Shown: piece after piece, positions 25,208 to 32,398 of the stretch | Layout of the letters: each line of letters starts with the position of its first letter | How positions within the stretch are numbered: the stretch's first letter is position 1 | Assembly: GCA_003573975.1 (NCBI GenBank) | Contig: AP018533.1 | Span: 310,001-374,000, forward strand | Source: Clostridiales bacterium CCNA10 | GTDB lineage: Bacteria > Bacillota > Clostridia > Oscillospirales > Oscillospiraceae | Direction of reading: 5' to 3' | Length of the DNA: 64,000 bases | The notes under the pieces: model-generated | Database searches by the model: none | What the model was told of the DNA's origin: nothing | What the model saw: the letters and a program-made list of their open reading frames with translations, nothing else | Program-made: the position numbers and the translations under genes

Positions 25208-25556
25208 TCGTATCCTCCTTTCTCACAGCGCCCCGCTGGGTAAACGGGGCATAGATATTTTCCGTCTGGTAGGGCCTCACCCCAGGCCGCAGGAAACGAG
25301 CCCGCAGGATGTTCCGCACCACCTTTTCAAAGGGGAGCCCGTCTTTTTCGTACATCGCCAGCAGGAACGCCGGGAGCGCCACCGCCATCATCAGGAACAT
25401 GGCTCCCGTGTTGCCGACGGCGCTCCGGGCCAGCAGATAGGACGGGATGCCCACCGCCGCCGCGATCCCGAAACACACAAGCTGGCGTTTCGTCAGGTTA
25501 AAGGCAAGTTTGGTCTTGATTTTGGATAAGTCGTTGGGGACATTTACATAGGGAAT
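25161..25556 (-). CDS. PrgI-family membrane protein
   Basis: 131 residues if translation starts at the ATT at 25556. The conserved N-terminus (PYVNVPNDLSKIKTKLAFNLTKRQLVCFG) lies upstream of any ATG, GTG or TTG in frame, and an AAAGGAG site is nine bases before the ATT. Two membrane helices follow (IAAAVGIPSYLLARSAVG, AMFLMMAVALPAFLLAMY). PrgI is a small VirB3-like channel component that works with VirB4. Confidence 0.8.
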   Translation of the reverse strand: MPYVNVPNDLSKIKTKLAFNLTKRQLVCFGIAAAVGIPSYLLARSAVGNTGAMFLMMAVALPAFLLAMYEKDGLPFEKVVRNILRARFLRPGVRPYQTENIYAPFTQRGAVRKEDTIAKSKKPKARPRKGR

Positions 25557-25558
25557 TT

Positions 25559-26137
25559 TTAATCACTCCTTTCCGGCCCGGCCACCTCTGGACACTTTGT
25601 CCAGAAGTCCGGGATGGTGCTTTCCACCTCGTTCCCCCACACGTCCCAGCCGGGCGGGGACTGCCGGGCGAACAGCTCCACCCTGGGCACATCGCCCATG
25701 AGGGCCACGATCTTATCACGGGCCTCCTCCGGCTTGCGGCTGTGCTCCTGGATAGGGGAAATGATAAACTGGTGGACGTTTGCCGCCTGCCGCTTCGGGT
25801 GTCCCCGTGTTGCCAGCAGGCAGACTTCCGCGTTGCCCCGCGTCCAGAAGCCCAGGCCATAGAACCAGCCCTCGGACTTGCGGTTTTTCTTTAGCCAGAC
25901 GAAAGCAACGCTTTTGTAAGTGAAGCCCCACGCCTTGATGAGCCGCAGGGCCTCCGGGAGCTGCGGGAACGTGGCCCACAAAAAAAGCACGCTGTCCGGG
26001 GCCGCCAGATCTGCCACCGGGAGCGTGCATAACTCGTCAATCCCCATTGTGGGGTAGTGTTTTTCCGCCGCCCCCTGCAAGCCCTTTTGAGCATACCGCC
26101 AGGGGGGATCGGCGTAGATCACAGAATATTTCCCGAT
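25559..26137 (-). CDS. MT-A70-family DNA adenine methyltransferase
   Basis: About 192 residues. Catalytic DPPW (IYADPPW) lies near the N-terminus; other family blocks are FLWAT, WKKN-type VWLKKN, LGFWTRGNAEVCLLATRGHP and VELFARQ. The family N-terminus (GKYSVIYADPPW) begins at an ATC codon (26137) seven bases after AAAGGAG; the first GTG in frame (26122) would cut conserved residues. It methylates adenine N6, probably protecting the ICE from restriction. No partner nuclease is present. Confidence 0.82.
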   Translation of the reverse strand: MGKYSVIYADPPWRYAQKGLQGAAEKHYPTMGIDELCTLPVADLAAPDSVLFLWATFPQLPEALRLIKAWGFTYKSVAFVWLKKNRKSEGWFYGLGFWTRGNAEVCLLATRGHPKRQAANVHQFIISPIQEHSRKPEEARDKIVALMGDVPRVELFARQSPPGWDVWGNEVESTIPDFWTKCPEVAGPERSD

Positions 26138-26139
26138 AG

Positions 26140-26934
26140 TTACACTCCTTTCTCCCCGGCCTCCACCGCCGAGCCTGCCACGCGGATGCGCTCACTGGCG
26201 GCGGCATAGTAGGCCGGGACGGTTTCAAAACAGATGAAGCGGCGGCCCGTATTGAGGGCGGCTACCGCCGTTGTGCCGGAGCCCGCGCAGATGTCCGCCA
26301 CCAGCTCACCGGGCCGGGTATAGGTCTTGATGAAATACTCGCACAGGGCCACCGGCTTCTGCGTGGGGTGGACGGTGCGCTGGACGGTGGGGAACGTGAG
26401 CACATTCCCCGGAAAGCGCAGGCCGTCCTCCGAGCCGCCCGTGGTACGGACGAATTTTCCATAGTTTGGGCTGTCCCCGTTGTTTGTTAGGCCCCGCTTG
26501 TAGGGCTTGCCCTGTTCAAACTGCGGATTGTAGAGGGGGAGCTTCTGGTAGAATACCAGGATGTTCTCCGTCTTTTTTAACGGAGCCCGCCTCGCGTTGA
26601 GGAAACCTGTGCATCGGCTTTTGTACCACACCCACTCATAGCGGAGCATGGACAGGTTGGATGCCCCCAGCACCTTGTCATAGGGGCACTGAGCAAAGAA
26701 CAGGATCGCGCCGTCCGGCTTGACCGCCCATTTCACCGCCTCCCACAGCTCCGGGAGCGGCAACGGCACATCCCAAAAGTTCCGGGTAGTGCCGTAGGGC
26801 GGATCGGTTAAGAGCATATCCACGGAATGACGGGGCAGGGAGCGCAGTCCCTTGATGCCATCCATGAGGAACAGCCCCTCCGAGAGCTCCGGGGACTTCT
26901 GGACACTTTGTCCAGAGGTGCCCTTATCGGTCAT
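26140..26934 (-). CDS. N6-adenine/N4-cytosine DNA methyltransferase
   Basis: 264 residues from the ATG at 26934, which overlaps the preceding stop. DPPYG (MLLTDPPYG) is the catalytic motif, and the C-terminal HPTQKPVALCEYFIKTYTRPGELVADICAGSGTTAVAA is the AdoMet-binding motif I, giving the beta-class order. An orphan methylase beside an MT-A70 enzyme and ArdA suggests multi-layer escape from restriction. Residues 4-11 are encoded by a copy of the dispersed palindrome. Confidence 0.88.
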   Translation of the reverse strand: MTDKGTSGQSVQKSPELSEGLFLMDGIKGLRSLPRHSVDMLLTDPPYGTTRNFWDVPLPLPELWEAVKWAVKPDGAILFFAQCPYDKVLGASNLSMLRYEWVWYKSRCTGFLNARRAPLKKTENILVFYQKLPLYNPQFEQGKPYKRGLTNNGDSPNYGKFVRTTGGSEDGLRFPGNVLTFPTVQRTVHPTQKPVALCEYFIKTYTRPGELVADICAGSGTTAVAALNTGRRFICFETVPAYYAAASERIRVAGSAVEAGEKGV

Positions 26935-27490
26935 CCCTGGCCTCCTTGCCCTTTGCCTGGGCGGGCCGGGTGGCGTTTTCCTTTGCGGCCTCCTTTGCCG
27001 CGTTTGCCATCTGCTCCCGGATCGGCTTTGGACGCAGGGCCTCGGCGCGGGCAATCAGCTTTTCCACGGCCATGTTGTAGCCGTCTGCCGCCGCCGCACT
27101 CAGCCGCTCCTGCAAGGCCCGGTTTGTCACCCGCGCCGTGGAGCGGTAGCCCGTCCGGGTTGTGGGATCAGGTTTGCTGGGTTCACCCAGGAAGATCCCG
27201 TTTTTCCCGTTGACTACCTTAAAATCGTCAATCACGATGCCGCCGATATTCACGCTGGCAAAGCCAATCAGCTTGCCCTGGGGCTCAATGGGCCGCACCG
27301 ACACCTCGATAGGCACCTCGGCGGCCTCCAGGTTTTTCTCCACCCGGAGCTGTACGGCCTCGTCAATGGAAATGCCCTGGGCGTCCGCCAGCTCCTGGAT
27401 GGGCGCTTCAAAAATCAGGCGGCGCATTTCCGCCATCGCCGCCTCGTCCATAACGGGGGCCCCTTGTGCCGCCGTCTGCATATTCGCCAT
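26924..27490 (-). CDS. SpoVG-like protein
   Basis: 188 residues. The central part (GKLIGFASVNIGGIVIDDFKVVNGKNGIFLGEPSKP) matches the SpoVG fold, a small nucleic-acid-binding regulator. An N-terminal helical extension and a charged C-terminal tail (KPIREQMANAAKEAAKEN) are specific to ICE versions. Its DNA or RNA target is unknown. Confidence 0.75.
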   Translation of the reverse strand: MANMQTAAQGAPVMDEAAMAEMRRLIFEAPIQELADAQGISIDEAVQLRVEKNLEAAEVPIEVSVRPIEPQGKLIGFASVNIGGIVIDDFKVVNGKNGIFLGEPSKPDPTTRTGYRSTARVTNRALQERLSAAAADGYNMAVEKLIARAEALRPKPIREQMANAAKEAAKENATRPAQAKGKEARDDR

Positions 27491-27504
27491 AAAATCAAAC
27501 CTCC

Positions 27505-28371
27505 TTAGTGCGCGCTAAAGATGCTGCGCGCTATCGTCCCGGTTTTGAACAGCATGAAGCAGAGCAAAACCGTATAGCCCACGGTGCCCCAGATCGCCCC
27601 GATGGGATCTCCACCCGTGGCAATCCCCTGGATCAGCACCGCATAGATTGCAACACACACCAGAATGAGCATCCCCTGGAAGCCCACGGCAAAGAGGGAG
27701 CGCAGATAGTTCTGCCCGATCTGGCCCACCTCCCGGTGGGAGATTGTCGCCATAGGGATCGGGGCCAAACTGGTGAGCAAATATATTTCCAGCATCCTCC
27801 CATAGACCAGGACAAAGATGACGATGCCCAGCGCCCACATGGTTACGCCGATAATGGAGGACTGGAGCCACAGGCCGAGAAGCGGCCCTAAATCCATCCC
27901 CTCCAGGGTGGTTTCCAGCTCCGTAATCATATCCGGCGTGATGTCCGTGGAGCCCTGGATGAGCCCTCCGGCCTGGGCAATCACCGTCTGCGACACGTCA
28001 AAGACGGCCATCACAATATCAAAGGTATTCGAGAGAATGAAGATGGCACAAGCCGTTTTGAACATCCATTTGTAGATATTCGCCACGTCAAACTCGTGCA
28101 TATTGTTTTTTTCCAAAAGCATCTGAATGAGCTCATAGGTGGCAACAAAGGTCAGTACCAGCCCGGCAATCGGCAAAATCACCGTTTCGGAAAGCTGGCG
28201 GATGAGGGAAAATACCCCGGCGTTCCACGCCGCCGGGGTAGTCCCCACCTGTACCGCGATCTCTCCGACTTGGGTATTGACGTAATCAAAGAGCCCCTCC
28301 AGGTTCCCCATGATCCCGCCAATCAACAGCTCTTTGAGCCAGTCCGTGAGCCAGTCGGTGAGAAAATCCAT
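27505..28371 (-). CDS. VirB6/TrbL-like membrane channel protein
   Basis: 288 residues with five to six membrane helices (VILPIAGLVLTFVATYELI, CAIFILSNTFDIVMAVF, SIIGVTMWALGIVIFVLVYG, LLTSLAPIPMAT, MLILVCVAIYAVLI, TVGYTVLLCFMLF). The pattern and place between Maff2 and the SpoVG-like gene match the polytopic core of Firmicutes conjugation channels. Confidence 0.85.
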   Translation of the reverse strand: MDFLTDWLTDWLKELLIGGIMGNLEGLFDYVNTQVGEIAVQVGTTPAAWNAGVFSLIRQLSETVILPIAGLVLTFVATYELIQMLLEKNNMHEFDVANIYKWMFKTACAIFILSNTFDIVMAVFDVSQTVIAQAGGLIQGSTDITPDMITELETTLEGMDLGPLLGLWLQSSIIGVTMWALGIVIFVLVYGRMLEIYLLTSLAPIPMATISHREVGQIGQNYLRSLFAVGFQGMLILVCVAIYAVLIQGIATGGDPIGAIWGTVGYTVLLCFMLFKTGTIARSIFSAH

Positions 28372-28382
28372 AAGCCCTTACC

Positions 28383-28595
28383 TTAAAACAGGCCAGACAG
28401 CAGAGGGATCAGGGTGGTGCCCAGCAGGATGATGCCGCCGCCGGCCATAAGCTGCTTCATACCCTGGCTTTTGGAGCCAGGGTTGTCCGAGCCGTAGCCC
28501 TCCAGGAGATTGACAACGCCCCACACGCCCAGGCCAGCGCCGAGAGCCACAACAAGGGTCTGCAAAGTATCAATAGCGGAAGAAAAGAACTGCAT
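28383..28595 (-). CDS. Maff2-family membrane protein
   Basis: 70 residues with two membrane helices (LQTLVVALGAGLGVWGVVNLLEGYG and LMAGGGIILLGTTLIPLLSGLF). It is a typical Maff2 protein, always next to the VirB6-like gene in this ICE type, and possibly a pilin-like VirB2 analogue. The 95 bases before it hold only a palindrome copy (28666-28684). Confidence 0.88.
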   Translation of the reverse strand: MQFFSSAIDTLQTLVVALGAGLGVWGVVNLLEGYGSDNPGSKSQGMKQLMAGGGIILLGTTLIPLLSGLF

Positions 28596-28690
28596 ATAGC
28601 CTCCATTTCTCCGGGTTTTCCCCGGCCATAAAAAAAGCCGCCATCGCTGGCGGCAGGTTGCGACCTCTGGACACTTTGTCCAGAAGTGAT

Positions 28691-30526
28691 TTATACATAG
28701 GCATCCGGATCGTCCACGTCGTCGTAATTGAGGATGTCCTCGTCCTCGTTTACGGGCCCCGCTTCGGATGCGTCTACCTCGTACACCTCACAAGCCTCGG
28801 AAAGCCCAGGCCGCCTGTGGCGGTTAATGAGCCTATCCAGGTCAAAGGCGTTTTTCTTTTTATCGGCCTCAGCCGTGTACTTGTAGTTCGGGTGCTGTTT
28901 CAAATCGTATTTGGACGAAAAGAACGGGGGCAGGCCCCGTAACTGCAAAATGCACTTGTCGCCCGGCATGGTAGCCAGCTCGCTGGGGGTCATCAGCTCC
29001 CGGCCCAGCCGCTGGGTGTTCTGGTTGTAGCTTTCCGACTGTCCACGGGAGCGGCCCTCGGTCTGCATGGAGATTGTAGCCTTTCCCAGCCAGTTCTCGG
29101 ATATTTCCTTGATGGTGGAGCTTTCCCGCCCGCCCAGGAAGATCACGCTGTCCATGTTGCCTAAGATCGTTTCCGCGTTGTCTTTGTAAATGGCCTTGCA
29201 CTGCGCGTACTGCTGATAAAACAGGCACAGACTCACCTCGCGGGAACGGATCACGGCCACCAGTTTCTCCAGGGAGGGCACCTGCCCCGTGTTGGCCGCC
29301 TCGTCCCACAGCACCCGCACATGATGGGGCAGGCGGCCCCCGTGAACATTGTCCGCCCGTTCACACAGAAGATTGAACATCTGCGAAAAGGCCAGGGCCA
29401 CAATGAAGTTATAAGTCGGGGTAGTATCGGAAATCGTGAAGAAAACCGCCGTTTTCCGATCCCCGATGCGGTCAAGCTCCAGCTCGTCATAAGACATGAT
29501 CTCCCGGAGCTGGGGGATGTCAAAGGGGGCCAGCCGGGAGCCGCAGGAAATCAGGATAGATTTTGCGGTTTTGCCGCTGGCCAGCTTATATTTCTTGTAC
29601 TGCTTCACGGCAAAGCAATCCGGCTTGCGCTTTTCCAGGCCCTTGAACATATAGTCCACCGCGTTCATATAGGACTCGTCATCCTCTTTCACGTCCATGC
29701 CGGAAATCATGTCCACCAGGGTATTGATATTCCGATCCTCGGCAGGCGCTTCAAAGATGATATAGGCAATCAACGCACAATAAAGGAGCGTTTCTGCCTT
29801 TGTCCAGAACGGATCGCCCTCCTTGCCCTCGCCTTTGGTGTTCGCTATGAGGGTATCGACAAACTTTAGAATGTCAGCCTCATTGTGGATGTAGGACAGC
29901 GGATTGTAGTGCATGGATTTTGAAAAGTCGATGCTGTTGAACACTTTGACCTTATAGCCCCGGCGTTGCAGGAAAGCCCCCACCTGGGAGAGCACCCCGC
30001 CTTTTGGATCGACGCACACATAGGAGCTGTGCGCCTGGAGTAGCTGGGGCGTGAGCCAGAAGCGGGTTTTGCCCGACCCGGACGAGCCGATGATGCAGGC
30101 GTTAAGGTTGCGGGCGTTGGCCGGGTTTTTAGGCCGGGTGTTCATGGTGAGAAACTCCGTCTTTGTCAAAATGACGTTGTTTTCAAACTTCGGATCGACA
30201 AAGGGCTTGATGTCTTTTTCGGTGCCCCAGCGGGCCGATCCATACTCTTCATCCCGCCTAAATTTCTTCGCGTTCTTGCTTTTCATATAGATCAGCAGGC
30301 GGAAGCCCACCGCGCCCACAATGCCGATGAGCCAGTCAAGGGGATGGAGCCCCGGCGCAAAGTCGGCAAAGGCCGGGCCGATGCTCTGGCCCAGGCCCAT
30401 CAGCTTGTGAGCAAAGTCCGCTCCGGGAGCCAGGCGGTAGGCCGTCCCCAGCTTTAGGCAGGCCCACAGGATAAACAGGTACGGGATGTTGGGTATCACA
30501 TATTTCTTAATACTATCTGTCCTCAT
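28691..30526 (-). CDS. VirD4/TraG-type coupling protein
   Basis: 611 residues from the ATG at 30526. Two N-terminal membrane helices (YLFILWACLKLGTAYRL, PLDWLIGIVGAVGFRLLIY) precede the ATPase. Walker A is GSSGSGKT, Walker B is in VLWDEAANTG, and other family blocks are YNPLSYI, LICQQ-like LCLFYQQYAQ and a C-terminal MPGDKCILQLRG. It brings the relaxase-DNA complex to the channel. It overlaps the PcfB gene. Confidence 0.93.
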   Translation of the reverse strand: MRTDSIKKYVIPNIPYLFILWACLKLGTAYRLAPGADFAHKLMGLGQSIGPAFADFAPGLHPLDWLIGIVGAVGFRLLIYMKSKNAKKFRRDEEYGSARWGTEKDIKPFVDPKFENNVILTKTEFLTMNTRPKNPANARNLNACIIGSSGSGKTRFWLTPQLLQAHSSYVCVDPKGGVLSQVGAFLQRRGYKVKVFNSIDFSKSMHYNPLSYIHNEADILKFVDTLIANTKGEGKEGDPFWTKAETLLYCALIAYIIFEAPAEDRNINTLVDMISGMDVKEDDESYMNAVDYMFKGLEKRKPDCFAVKQYKKYKLASGKTAKSILISCGSRLAPFDIPQLREIMSYDELELDRIGDRKTAVFFTISDTTPTYNFIVALAFSQMFNLLCERADNVHGGRLPHHVRVLWDEAANTGQVPSLEKLVAVIRSREVSLCLFYQQYAQCKAIYKDNAETILGNMDSVIFLGGRESSTIKEISENWLGKATISMQTEGRSRGQSESYNQNTQRLGRELMTPSELATMPGDKCILQLRGLPPFFSSKYDLKQHPNYKYTAEADKKKNAFDLDRLINRHRRPGLSEACEVYEVDASEAGPVNEDEDILNYDDVDDPDAYV

Positions 30527-30989
30527 GCACCGCCTCCCTTGCACGTTCTTTCTTGTGGGACGGCTGGCGGGCCAGTTCAGCGGCGGCCCGTTTGAGCTGT
30601 TCCCGGATCGGGACGCGCCGGGACTTGGAACGCTTCATCACGCGCCGGGAATATTCCGAAAAACAGGCGGTGATGGCATCGGCCTGCCCGCTTTTGAAAA
30701 ACAGCAGGTACTTGTCCGGCCCGGTCTTATAAAAGGCATAGTCCACATTCCAGCGGCGGGCCACCCGGTCAAAGTCCTTTGGGGACTCCACCTCGATGCT
30801 GTTCGTGGCGGCCCCGTGGCCCATAAGCTGGCGTACCGTCTGTTTGCCGTGGGGTGTCTGGCGGGCCCGGTGCGCTTTCTTGATTTTCCGGCCCACCGCC
30901 AGACACGCCTGGGCCAGCACCCGGCCCGTGAGCTTTGTCGCCTTGATGTAAACTGCTATGGTACGTCTGGAAACGTCCTCGTCAATCAG
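30513..30989 (-). CDS. PcfB-family protein
   Basis: About 158 residues. The conserved N-terminus is IDEDVSRRTIAVYIKATKLTGRVLAQ, right after a CTG at 30989 that sits seven bases after AAAGGAGG. The ATG further upstream (31019) would put that ribosome site inside the gene. The middle (VESPKDFDRVARRWNVDYAFYKTGPDKYLLFFKSGQADAI) is characteristic. PcfB in pCF10 is a relaxosome partner that helps load the coupling protein. Confidence 0.82.
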   Translation of the reverse strand: MIDEDVSRRTIAVYIKATKLTGRVLAQACLAVGRKIKKAHRARQTPHGKQTVRQLMGHGAATNSIEVESPKDFDRVARRWNVDYAFYKTGPDKYLLFFKSGQADAITACFSEYSRRVMKRSKSRRVPIREQLKRAAAELARQPSHKKERAREAVHEDR

Positions 30990-31046
30990 CCGTATCCCTC
31001 CTTTCCGTGAAAAAAGCACCTCTGGACAAAGTGTCCAGAAGTGCCG

Positions 31047-31760
31047 CTATCGCTCCTCATGCTCCTTTTTGGCAATCTTCCGATAGCCCTCCAGGGCGGA
31101 GCCGTCAATAATTTCTTTGTAGGCCGCCATCTGTTCCCGCACCGAGAGCTGCGGGAACGCGAAAACCTTGTGCTCGGCGGGAATGTCCTCGATCCCGTGG
31201 TAGTGCTCGATAAACTTGCCGCCGTTGTTCAGCACATAGCCGCCGGGGGCAAAGTGGCCGTCCTCGTTGATCCGCACGTCCCGCCCGTATGCTTCATAGT
31301 CGAAGTAAGGGAGTAGGTGATCGGGAATGTCAATGGCCTCCATGTCCTCCACATAGATGTGGCCCAGGGTTTCATCGTCCTCCACACCGGGATAAAACTC
31401 GAAGCAATCCAGGTTTTGTGTGAGATTGATCAGGTCAGCCACGCTGGAAGTATGTTCGCCGCTGTCAATGACCGCCTCAAACTTTTCCAAGTCGCCTTGA
31501 TCCAGCTCGGAAAGCAGGCAGGCCAGATGGTTGAGTTCGTCCAGGTTCTCATACTCTGTGAGATAATCATAGAGCCCCAGCACATCACCGTCAAAGCTGG
31601 TGATGAAAAATTCCTCGTACCGCACCCCGTCCACGCCGATGCGTTTCAGGAGCGCCTGCACCTCCTCCGTGGTAGTGGGGAATTTCAAGGTTTCACCGAC
31701 CAGCTCGCCCTCGTTGTATTTCCCCAGGTTGGTGATGTAGGCTTCAAACAGGGACGCCAT
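31047..31760 (-). CDS. ardA: ArdA-family antirestriction protein
   Basis: 237 residues from the ATG at 31760, overlapping the previous stop. Very acidic, with FEAYITNLGKYNEGELVGETLKFP and the C-terminal LPYFDYEAYGRDVRINEDGHFAPGGYV that define ArdA. ArdA mimics bent B-DNA and blocks type I restriction enzymes after conjugative entry. Confidence 0.9.
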   Translation of the reverse strand: MASLFEAYITNLGKYNEGELVGETLKFPTTTEEVQALLKRIGVDGVRYEEFFITSFDGDVLGLYDYLTEYENLDELNHLACLLSELDQGDLEKFEAVIDSGEHTSSVADLINLTQNLDCFEFYPGVEDDETLGHIYVEDMEAIDIPDHLLPYFDYEAYGRDVRINEDGHFAPGGYVLNNGGKFIEHYHGIEDIPAEHKVFAFPQLSVREQMAAYKEIIDGSALEGYRKIAKKEHEER

Positions 31761-31761
31761 A

Positions 31762-32103
31762 TCAGCGGCGGCCCTGGCCCTTGACGGTGAGGATGCCCTC
31801 AAGGGTGGTGGCGGTGATCCCCAGCCGCTGGGCCACGGCAATATCATTTTTCATAGACTCGGTGACGGTATGCCCGCATACCACCAGCACACGGGAGCGC
31901 CGGAGCAGGTCACGGCCCATGTCGATGCCGTTCTTGTGCTCCTCCGGCACCGCGTCATTGAGAAACAGCGGCAGATAGAGCATGGGACAGATGGGGGAAT
32001 AGCCCGCATCGTAGACCACGCGGCAGTAATGCGCCGCCTGTTCCATGTCCGCCGCAGGATCGCCGCGCCATGCGGCAGTAATATAAGCAAGGGATCGTTT
32101 CAT
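31762..32103 (-). CDS. DUF4406/DUF7768-like nucleoside-transferase fold protein
   Basis: 113 residues from the ATG at 32103 (GGAGGTGTTGAAG upstream). Motifs YITAAWRGD, YDAGYSPICPMLYLP and VLVVCGHTVTESMKNDIAVAQ match the small Rossmann-like family related to nucleoside 2-deoxyribosyltransferases. Such genes accompany ArdA in many ICEs; the substrate is unknown. Confidence 0.65.
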   Translation of the reverse strand: MKRSLAYITAAWRGDPAADMEQAAHYCRVVYDAGYSPICPMLYLPLFLNDAVPEEHKNGIDMGRDLLRRSRVLVVCGHTVTESMKNDIAVAQRLGITATTLEGILTVKGQGRR

Positions 32104-32189
32104 CTTCAACACCTCCGATATTTAGAATAGGTAGTTCGACCCTATCCCCCCGCCCTTTCCCTATCCAGGGAAAGGGGGCGGCTCTGGAG

Positions 32190-32332
32190 GATATATGCCC
32201 CCGCCGCGCCGCTGGAAGTAGCACAGCCGGGGCAGACCGTCAAGGGCAGGCCGCCGCGAGCGGCGGTGCGTTGCACCCTTGACGGCCCACTCCCGGCTGT
32301 GCAGGAATAGAGGCGGCGACGGGGGATATATC
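32190..32332. other. 143-base nested inverted repeat between parB-like and DUF4406 genes
   Basis: Four helices nest around one centre. The outermost joins 32190-32212 to 32313-32332 (GATATAT ends, one gap). Inside come GCACAGCCGGG (32221) with CCCGGCTGTGC (32292), CCGTCAAGGG (32237) with CCCTTGACGG (32276), and CCGCCGC (32251) with GCGGCGG (32260). A separate GC-rich hairpin lies at 32146-32182. No coding role. Candidates are oriT or a single-strand origin, or a large structured leader RNA. Confidence 0.65.
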
Positions 32333-32398
32333 ACCACAGAGCCCATCCCAAACGCGGGGCGCTTACCTCTGGACAAAGTGTCCAGAAGCGGGGCCCGG

